A DNA stretch of 64,000 nt from Pseudomonas sp. GM79 (lineage in GTDB: Bacteria > Pseudomonadota > Gammaproteobacteria > Pseudomonadales > Pseudomonadaceae): the NCBI RefSeq assembly GCF_000282495.1, contig NZ_AKJE01000078.1:1-64000 (forward strand). The letters run 5' to 3'. The position numbers were made by a program, and so were the translations under genes. Within the stretch, counting starts at the first letter, position 1, and each line of letters begins with the position of its first letter. Positions 58,840 through 64,000 of the stretch are shown piece by piece. The notes under the pieces are model-generated. The model worked only from the letters and a program-made list of their open reading frames with translations. It did no database searches and was not told where the DNA came from.

Positions 58840-59253
58840 CTATTCTCCGCAAACAGGTAGGGATGATGAACGGGTGGCGATAGGGGTCGGTTGATAGGCA
58901 AACAATTGCCAATTCATTCCTGTCCTCAGCCAGACATTTAACGTTCGGTTTTGGATCGTTTTAGCCACGCCATGGGAAGTGATATCGGCAACCATTTCGC
59001 CAAAGACGATGGCGGTGTCTCCTGATTGATAAACCTTATGAACAACGTGTTGAATTCGGTGATAGACAGAAAGTCCATCACGCAAGTTCTTCAAAAAACT
59101 GTCGCAGTTATCCACTTTGCCACTGGAGTGGACATAACTGAGTTCGGGATGAAGTAAACGCTGAATGTTCTCCAGATCATTACTTTGCATCGCTTGATAA
59201 CGCAGTTCTTCCAACGATGAAATTAATTCAGTAATGGACGGCTCGGTGCTCAT
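58840..59253 (-). CDS. NTF2-like (SnoaL/DUF4440-type) protein
   Basis: 137 residues. Alpha-beta barrel pattern of the NTF2-like superfamily: SLEELRYQAMQSNDLENIQR, LLHPELSYVHSSGKVDNCDS, and DTAIVFGEMVADI. The Y-V-H-S-S-G-K stretch lines the usual pocket. Such proteins can be isomerases, dehydratases or binding partners. It lies between an intradiol dioxygenase homologue (38 bases) and maleylacetate reductase (4 bases) and is probably part of that pathway. Function unknown. Confidence 0.75.
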   Translation of the reverse strand: MSTEPSITELISSLEELRYQAMQSNDLENIQRLLHPELSYVHSSGKVDNCDSFLKNLRDGLSVYHRIQHVVHKVYQSGDTAIVFGEMVADITSHGVAKTIQNRTLNVWLRTGMNWQLFAYQPTPIATRSSSLPVCGE

Positions 59254-59291
59254 GGGACTCTCGGGATTGGCATTGACAATGGAATTGACGA

Positions 59292-60137
59292 CTACGCCTT
59301 CGCCAGGAAGAAATCGAATTGCAGGGTATAAAACGGATCGCTGCTGACAGTCCCGTCGGGAGTTTCGCCGGGAGGTTGTTGAGCCCAGTGGGTGATCAGT
59401 GACGAGCGCACGCCGAACACAGCATCGGAATCAAGGTAGGGATCACCTTCGCGGAAAACGTGGGTGACCAACCGTTTGTAACCGGGGGCACTGATCACGA
59501 ACTCCAGGTGTGCCGGGCGCCAGGCGTGGCGATTGAGTGCGGTGAGCATCGTGCCGACAGGGCCGTCATGGAGTACGCAGTGACTTTGCGGCACAACGGT
59601 GGAAAAAAAGTATCGGCCGAGCGGGTCGGCTTGTAGCAAGGCGCGCTCGGTATCGCTCGTCACAGGATTATTCAAGTCGCCACCTGCCTGGCTGACCTGA
59701 AGGGTAGCGGACGGCACCGGATTGCCTTTGGCGTCACGAATGGTGCCACGCATGTACCCTTTGGCGCCGTGGAGCCCGGCACTGATGTCGGCGCCCAGGT
59801 CATACACCGTGGAGTTGTGAATCTGTTGCACGTCGAAGGCTGTCGCCTCAGTGCAACCCGACGGCTTCCTGTCATTCTGAGCCAGCACCAGGGTCGACAG
59901 ACCCAACGTGTGTGACAGCAGCACAAACTCCTTGCGGTCGGACGAGCAGGCTTTGCCCACTTGTTCGAGAAAATCGATGCCGCTTCGCCATTCTTCTTCC
60001 GTGAGTTTGATATCGCGAGCGAAGGCATGAAGATGTTGTACGAGGCTGGTCATTACCTCGCACAAGCGCGCATCAGCGGTGCTGCTATTACGCGCCAATA
60101 CGGCTTGTGTAATGGTCGCTTCGTCCAGATTTCGCAT
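59292..60137 (-). CDS. Intradiol dioxygenase homologue (hydroxyquinol 1,2-dioxygenase-like) with replaced metal ligands
   Basis: 281 residues from the ATG at 60137 with AAGGAG before it. Overall pattern of hydroxyquinol/catechol 1,2-dioxygenases: the helical N-terminal dimer domain (EVMTSLVQHLHAFARDIKLT), LGADISAGLHGAKGYMRGTI, DGPVGTMLTALNRHAWRPAH, and ISAPGYKRLVTHVF. By alignment of motifs the four iron ligands Tyr-Tyr-His-His become Asn157 (in AGGDLNNPV), His186 (PQSHCVL), His210 kept, and Glu212 (HLEF instead of HIHF). The usual TVLGPF loop is also lost. In operon with maleylacetate reductase. Either inactive, or it uses a His-His-Glu metal site for another reaction. Confidence 0.8.
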   Translation of the reverse strand: MRNLDEATITQAVLARNSSTADARLCEVMTSLVQHLHAFARDIKLTEEEWRSGIDFLEQVGKACSSDRKEFVLLSHTLGLSTLVLAQNDRKPSGCTEATAFDVQQIHNSTVYDLGADISAGLHGAKGYMRGTIRDAKGNPVPSATLQVSQAGGDLNNPVTSDTERALLQADPLGRYFFSTVVPQSHCVLHDGPVGTMLTALNRHAWRPAHLEFVISAPGYKRLVTHVFREGDPYLDSDAVFGVRSSLITHWAQQPPGETPDGTVSSDPFYTLQFDFFLAKA

Positions 60138-60308
60138 CTTGACTCCTTGATTTTCTTAAGCCCAAGCACGCTCGGCGATTGGCGAGAAACGTCTTGGGCC
60201 GCTCTTTTCAGGTCATAGCGCTGCACGTTATAGTTCCGCACAGCGTTGAAAAAGGCCGTCTACGAAATTCTTTATTTCATATATGAAAAAATAAAAACGG
60301 AGCACTGA
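60138..60308. promoter_or_regulatory. Divergent promoter region with a perfect AT palindrome
   Basis: TTTCATATATGAAA at 60275-60288 is a perfect 14-base palindrome 20 bases before the LysR start, extended by near-symmetric TTTAT/ATAAA flanks. It may be an autoregulatory operator. Confidence 0.45.
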
Positions 60309-61223
60309 ATGGATCGGCTGACCGAGCTGGAACTGTTTGTCACCACGGCAGAGGTCGGGACTTTGACCAAGGCGGCAGAAATACTTGGATTATCCAATGC
60401 CGCTGCAAGCAGGCACCTGGTGGCATTGGAGCAACGGCTCAACGTCAGGTTGATCGACCGCAACACGCGACGCCTGGCTCTGACCAACTCCGGTCATCAA
60501 TTTTATGCGAGCTGCAAGAGCCTGCTCGGTGAGTTGAAGGAAGCCGAGGCTTCGCTCAGCGAATCGCTGGTGCAGCCGGTCGGCACCCTGACGATTACCT
60601 CTTCAATCTCGTTCTGCATGCTGCATATCGCGCCGCTGATCCCGGCGTTTCGCAAGAAGTACCCGCATATCACCGTCAAAGTGCTGGGTGAAAACCGCTA
60701 TTACGACATTATCGACAGCGAAATCGATCTGGCGATCAGGACCAAGGAATACGAGCCGGATTCCAACATCACCATTCGCCGTCTCGCTGAAACGCGTCGG
60801 GTGCTGGCCGCTTCACCCGGTTACCTGCAGCGCAAGGGCACGCCGCAGACCATCGACGATCTGGCCAATCACGATCTGTTGATTTACAGCCACGCCAACC
60901 AGCCCCGGGTCATGCGCTTTACCAAAGGCGATGAAGAACGGGTGGTCAAGGTCGACCCTATTCTGGAAACCAACGACGGCCAGATTGTCCGCGCGGCGGC
61001 CTTGGCCCATGGCGGCATCCTGGTGCAACCGAAGTACATCATCAATGCCGACCTGGTAGCGGGGCGCCTCATCCCGGTGCTGGATGATTGGGACTTGCCG
61101 CGCCTGACCATCAACATGGCTTTTCAAAGTCGTCGTTACATGCCAACCAAGCTGCGCGTATTTATCGATTTTCTGCTCGCGGACTTTGTCGAGCACGAGT
61201 ACGAACGCTACTGGACGCGCTAA
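60309..61223 (+). CDS. LysR-family transcriptional regulator
   Basis: 304 residues from the ATG at 60309 (CGGAG upstream). Helix-turn-helix: TELELFVTTAEVGTLTKAAE then LGLSNAAASRHLVALEQRLN. The spelling NRRLALTNSGHQFYASCKSL places it in the CrgA/AphB-like branch. Divergent from the dioxygenase homologue operon, which is its likely target, and about 220 bases before an OprB porin gene on the same strand. Effector unknown. Confidence 0.9.
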   Translation: MDRLTELELFVTTAEVGTLTKAAEILGLSNAAASRHLVALEQRLNVRLIDRNTRRLALTNSGHQFYASCKSLLGELKEAEASLSESLVQPVGTLTITSSISFCMLHIAPLIPAFRKKYPHITVKVLGENRYYDIIDSEIDLAIRTKEYEPDSNITIRRLAETRRVLAASPGYLQRKGTPQTIDDLANHDLLIYSHANQPRVMRFTKGDEERVVKVDPILETNDGQIVRAAALAHGGILVQPKYIINADLVAGRLIPVLDDWDLPRLTINMAFQSRRYMPTKLRVFIDFLLADFVEHEYERYWTR

Positions 61224-61442
61224 CGCAGTTTCTCGCTGGACGGAATACACATTTATTTTTTTGATGGTATTCAGTGCAGCAAGTGCAAACTATGCTCCGT
61301 TCCGCTTGATCGGTTGAACTTCTCTTGTTCAAAGAGAAGTTGCTCCCTCCGTTTGAATAGTGCTCAACAACACGACAATAAAGGCGTCTGCGTTCGCCTG
61401 CGCGTTTAAAAACAAATCTAATAATAAGGAAACGTTAAGCCC

Positions 61443-62780
61443 ATGAAAAACTTTGCCAAGTGCACGGTTGCGGTCAGCTTTTGCCTGCTGGTTCCCAATT
61501 TATCAAATGCCGCCAATGAAGCCTTTTCCAGTGATTCGCGCTGGATGACCGGTGACTGGAATGGCGTGCGCAGTGACTGGCTGGACAAGGGACTTGATAT
61601 CGAGTTGGGTTACACCGGGGAAATGGCCGTCAACATGCGCGGCGGTTATGACAAAGATCATACGGCGCGCTGGACCGAGCAATATGCGCTGGGTTTCAAG
61701 GCCGACCTGCAAAAAATCCTCGGTTGGGAAAATTCGCAGTTCCAGTTCACCGTCACCGAGCGTGACGGACGCAACCTGACCAACGATCGCATCGCTGATC
61801 CGCGAGTGGGAGGCTACTCCTCAAGCCAGGAAGTTTACGGTCGTGGGCAAACCTGGCGCCTGACGCAAATGTGGCTCAGTAAAGGCTGGCTGGACGGCGC
61901 GCTGGACCTGAAGTTTGGCCGCTTCGACGAAGGCTCGGACTTCAACAGTTTCCCGTGCGACTTCCAGAGTACGCCGTTCTGTGGCGCCCAGGCGGCGAAC
62001 TGGATTGGCGACATTTGGTACAACTGGCCTGTCAGCCAATGGGCCCTGCGCGCACGCTACCAGTTCGCTCCCGAATGGTATGCACAGGTCGGGGTCTTCG
62101 AGCAGAACCCCTCGTACCTGGAAACCGGTAACGGCTTCAAGCTCAGTGGCAGCGGCACCAAAGGCGCGCTGATACCGGTTGAGTTGGTCTGGAGCCCCAC
62201 GGTCAATTCGCTGCCCGGAGAATATCGGCTGGGCTATTACAAGAGCACGGCCAACGCCGATGACGTATTGGAAGATCGCAATGGCAACCCCCAGCCCTCC
62301 ACTGGCGATCAGTTCAAACAGCACTCCAGCCGTCACGGTTACTGGTTTGTCGCCCAGCAGCAATTGACCGCTCGCGACGGCGACAGCCAGCGTGGACTTT
62401 CGGTGTTTGCCAACTTCACTGCACACGACAAGGCCACCAGCCGGGTCGATCATTTCGTTCAGGCGGGCATCGTCTACAAGGGGCCGTTCGATGGCCGGCC
62501 AAAAGATGATCTGGGCGTGGGCATCGCGCAGGTCCACACCAACTCGGACTTCCGCCAGCGTGCACGCCTGCAGAATGAACAGAACGGCATTGCCGATTAC
62601 GAGGATCCCGCCTATCTGCCCCTGCAGTACAACGAAGTGAGCAGCGAGATCTATTACGGGTTCCACGTCACCAACTGGCTCACCGTACGGCCTAACCTGC
62701 AGTACGTGAAATACCCCGGTGGTGTGCGGGAAATCGACGCTGCAGTGATCGCCGGTCTCAAGGTCCAGGCGAAGTTCTAG
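61443..62780 (+). CDS. oprB: OprB-family carbohydrate-selective porin
   Basis: 445 residues. Signal peptide MKNFAKCTVAVSFCLLVPNL with cleavage after SNA near residue 23. OprB features: WMTGDWNGVRSDWLDKGLDI, the ELGYTGEMAVNMRGGYD strand, FKADLQKILGWENSQFQFTV, LTQMWLSKGWLDGALDLKFG. C-terminal strand AAVIAGLKVQAKF with terminal Phe. Forms a barrel admitting glucose and other sugars or polyols. It is followed by a sugar-porter MFS gene on the same strand, 166 bases later, which supports a carbohydrate role. Confidence 0.92.
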   Translation: MKNFAKCTVAVSFCLLVPNLSNAANEAFSSDSRWMTGDWNGVRSDWLDKGLDIELGYTGEMAVNMRGGYDKDHTARWTEQYALGFKADLQKILGWENSQFQFTVTERDGRNLTNDRIADPRVGGYSSSQEVYGRGQTWRLTQMWLSKGWLDGALDLKFGRFDEGSDFNSFPCDFQSTPFCGAQAANWIGDIWYNWPVSQWALRARYQFAPEWYAQVGVFEQNPSYLETGNGFKLSGSGTKGALIPVELVWSPTVNSLPGEYRLGYYKSTANADDVLEDRNGNPQPSTGDQFKQHSSRHGYWFVAQQQLTARDGDSQRGLSVFANFTAHDKATSRVDHFVQAGIVYKGPFDGRPKDDLGVGIAQVHTNSDFRQRARLQNEQNGIADYEDPAYLPLQYNEVSSEIYYGFHVTNWLTVRPNLQYVKYPGGVREIDAAVIAGLKVQAKF

Positions 62781-62790
62781 CCCGGCAATG

Positions 62791-62826
62791 CCCCGCCACG
62801 ATCAATGGACCCGAACCGTGGCGGGG
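62791..62826. terminator. Hairpin after oprB
   Basis: CCCCGCCACG (62791-62800) and CGTGGCGGGG (62817-62826), perfect 10-base arms with 16-base loop. No T run, so a terminator or mRNA 3' stabiliser. Confidence 0.5.
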
Positions 62827-62946
62827 CTGACTACAGTTTTCCACCCAGCGGAAAACACATTTGCCATAGAGGCATTTTTTTTCCGTTTCAATGGCAGTAG
62901 TCTCAATTCCACTGAGCGTACAAATAATTTCAATAAGGTTGACCTC

Positions 62947-64000
62947 ATGTCCAACAATCAAAATGCCTCCAGTGCTTCGTCAAAGATTCTTTGGCGTATC
63001 GCAGCCATCACCACCATGGGGTCGCTGGGATTTGGTTACGACACCGGAGTGATCTCCGGAGCGCTGCCGTTCATGACGCTTGATGTCAGTCAAGGAGGCC
63101 TTGGCCTGACGCCCATGACGGAAGGGTTGGTGGCGTCCTCGCTGATATTTGGTGGCGCTTTCGGCGCACTGTTCGCGGGTCAATTATCCGATCGCTATGG
63201 TCGCCTCGGTGTACTCAAGGCCCTGGCCATATTGTTTGCACTGGGTGCGCTGGGTACGGCTGTAGCGCCTGATATCTGGACCATGGTCATCACCCGTTTC
63301 ATTCTGGGTATTGCCGTCGGCGGCGCGTCATCGACCGTTCCGGTATTGATCGCCGAGTTGGCGGCCCCTAAACACCGCGGTCGGCTTGTCTGCCAGAGCG
63401 AGTTGATGATCGTTTCCGGACAGTGCCTGGCCTACATCACCAGCGCCGGCCTGGCGCATCTGTTCGACAGTCCGTTCATCTGGCGCTACATGCTCGCCAT
63501 TGCGCTGATCCCGGCGGTGCTGCTGTACGTCGGGATGCATTTTGTGCCGACCTCACCCCGTTGGCTGGTAAGTAAAGGTCGTATCGCAGAAGCCAAAACA
63601 ACCTTGGCTGGTATCCGTGACACCCAGCGCGAGGCGGACCGTGAGCTGAAGGAAATCATTGCCCAGTGCAACGTCGAACGGCACCACACCGGCGTGCTCG
63701 GCAAGCTCAACGAACCCTGGTTGCTCAAGCTGCTCGCCATTGGTATCGGCCTGGGTTTCGTTATCCAGTTCACCGGCGTCAATGCGTTCATGTACTACAC
63801 GCCGATGATCCTCAAAGAGACCGGCATGGGCACTAATGCCGCACTGATCGCCACCATCGGCAATGGCGTGGTTTCGGTGATCGCCACCTTGATCGGCATG
63901 TGGGTGATCAACCGCATGGGTCGTCGCTCGATGCTGCTGCTGGGGCTGACCGTCGTGGTACTGGCGCAAATCTTCCTTGGTGTCGTGCTCAACTTCATGC
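62947..64000 (+). CDS. MFS sugar porter (XylE/GalP/IolT type), cut by window edge
   Basis: 351 residues are visible from the ATG at 62947 (AATAAGG about 9 bases before it); the C-terminal part is beyond the edge. Sugar porter signatures: FGYDTGVISGALPFM in segment 1, GQLSDRYGRLGVLKALAILF, PVLIAELAAPKHRGRLVCQS between segments 4 and 5, PTSPRWLVSKGR (PESPR-like) after segment 6, and QFTGVNAFMYYTPMI in segment 7. Proton-coupled import of a hexose, pentose or inositol across the inner membrane. Follows the OprB porin, so outer- and inner-membrane uptake are paired. Confidence 0.93.
   Translation, partial: MSNNQNASSASSKILWRIAAITTMGSLGFGYDTGVISGALPFMTLDVSQGGLGLTPMTEGLVASSLIFGGAFGALFAGQLSDRYGRLGVLKALAILFALGALGTAVAPDIWTMVITRFILGIAVGGASSTVPVLIAELAAPKHRGRLVCQSELMIVSGQCLAYITSAGLAHLFDSPFIWRYMLAIALIPAVLLYVGMHFVPTSPRWLVSKGRIAEAKTTLAGIRDTQREADRELKEIIAQCNVERHHTGVLGKLNEPWLLKLLAIGIGLGFVIQFTGVNAFMYYTPMILKETGMGTNAALIATIGNGVVSVIATLIGMWVINRMGRRSMLLLGLTVVVLAQIFLGVVLNFM

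Noticed and set aside
1..64000. tRNA, rRNA, intact insertion sequences, integrases, CRISPR arrays or replication origin
   Set aside because: None was recognised on reading both strands; no transposase or integrase motifs appear in any plausible reading frame.

Overview
The window reads as chromosomal DNA of a Pseudomonas, most likely of the P. fluorescens/putida type. Support: high-GC codon use, OprD and OprB porins, the GTGGGAGC-type REP palindromes of that genus, a glutathione-independent formaldehyde dehydrogenase of exactly the P. putida length, and a pcaQ-pcaHG arrangement as in pseudomonads. This is inference from sequence alone. No rRNA, tRNA, CRISPR, phage or intact insertion sequence was seen. 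The window is almost entirely catabolic and transport accessory DNA, organised as separate modules, each next to its own regulator.

Layout: (1) 1-10.3 kb: a leftward operon (two-subunit thiamine-diphosphate decarboxylase, acyl-CoA dehydrogenase, class III CoA-transferase, start of an ETF beta subunit), a divergent dicarboxylate symporter, an MHS-type permease, a LysR regulator and an MFS permease. (2) 10.3-12.1 kb: six gene remnants butted end to end. (3) 12.5-18.7 kb: fdhA, then a serine hydrolase/porin/polyamine-type binding protein operon and a TetR regulator. (4) 18.9-20.5 kb: a second remnant field containing an in-frame YCF48-RND chimera with a frameshifted signal peptide. (5) 20.6-37.9 kb: a complete lignin-monomer route: aromatic acid permease, OprD porin, MarR regulator, ech-vdh-fcs-thiolase (ferulate to vanillate), vanR/vanBA (vanillate to protocatechuate), pcaQ-pcaHG (ring cleavage), and a PQQ quinate/shikimate-type dehydrogenase feeding the same intermediate. 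(6) 38.1-39.2 kb: a third field of remnants around one small Pseudomonas-type gene. (7) 39.3-53.5 kb: an OprD porin, then a nitrogen-type module: MFS exporter and aminotransferase, a Nac-like LysR, BCCP, biotin carboxylase, PxpB, PxpC, a BCCP paralogue without the biotin lysine, PxpA, an SDR, and a complete polar amino acid ABC transporter. (8) 53.6-57.8 kb: an orphan sugar-type binding protein, a PhyH oxygenase and an SDR, divergent from a LacI regulator. (9) 57.8-64 kb: maleylacetate reductase, an NTF2-like protein and an intradiol dioxygenase homologue, divergent from a LysR, then an OprB porin and a sugar-porter MFS gene cut by the window edge.

The most interesting system is module 7. PxpB and PxpC carry the AHS1 and AHS2 domains, which are also the two halves of the carboxyltransferase domain of urea carboxylase. 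Together with a biotin carboxylase and a BCCP they amount to a split urea-carboxylase-like enzyme, paired with a divergent PxpA instead of allophanate hydrolase. Four ATA-N9-TAT sites, all ending GCTTAT, lie at its three promoter regions beside a Nac-like regulator gene, which suggests one regulon. The second notable item is the intradiol dioxygenase homologue at 59.3-60.1 kb: by motif alignment three of its four iron ligands are replaced (Tyr to Asn, Tyr to His, second His to Glu).

Starts were moved inward where a ribosome-binding site and family length supported it. Functions rest on motif recognition and context; no database search was run.
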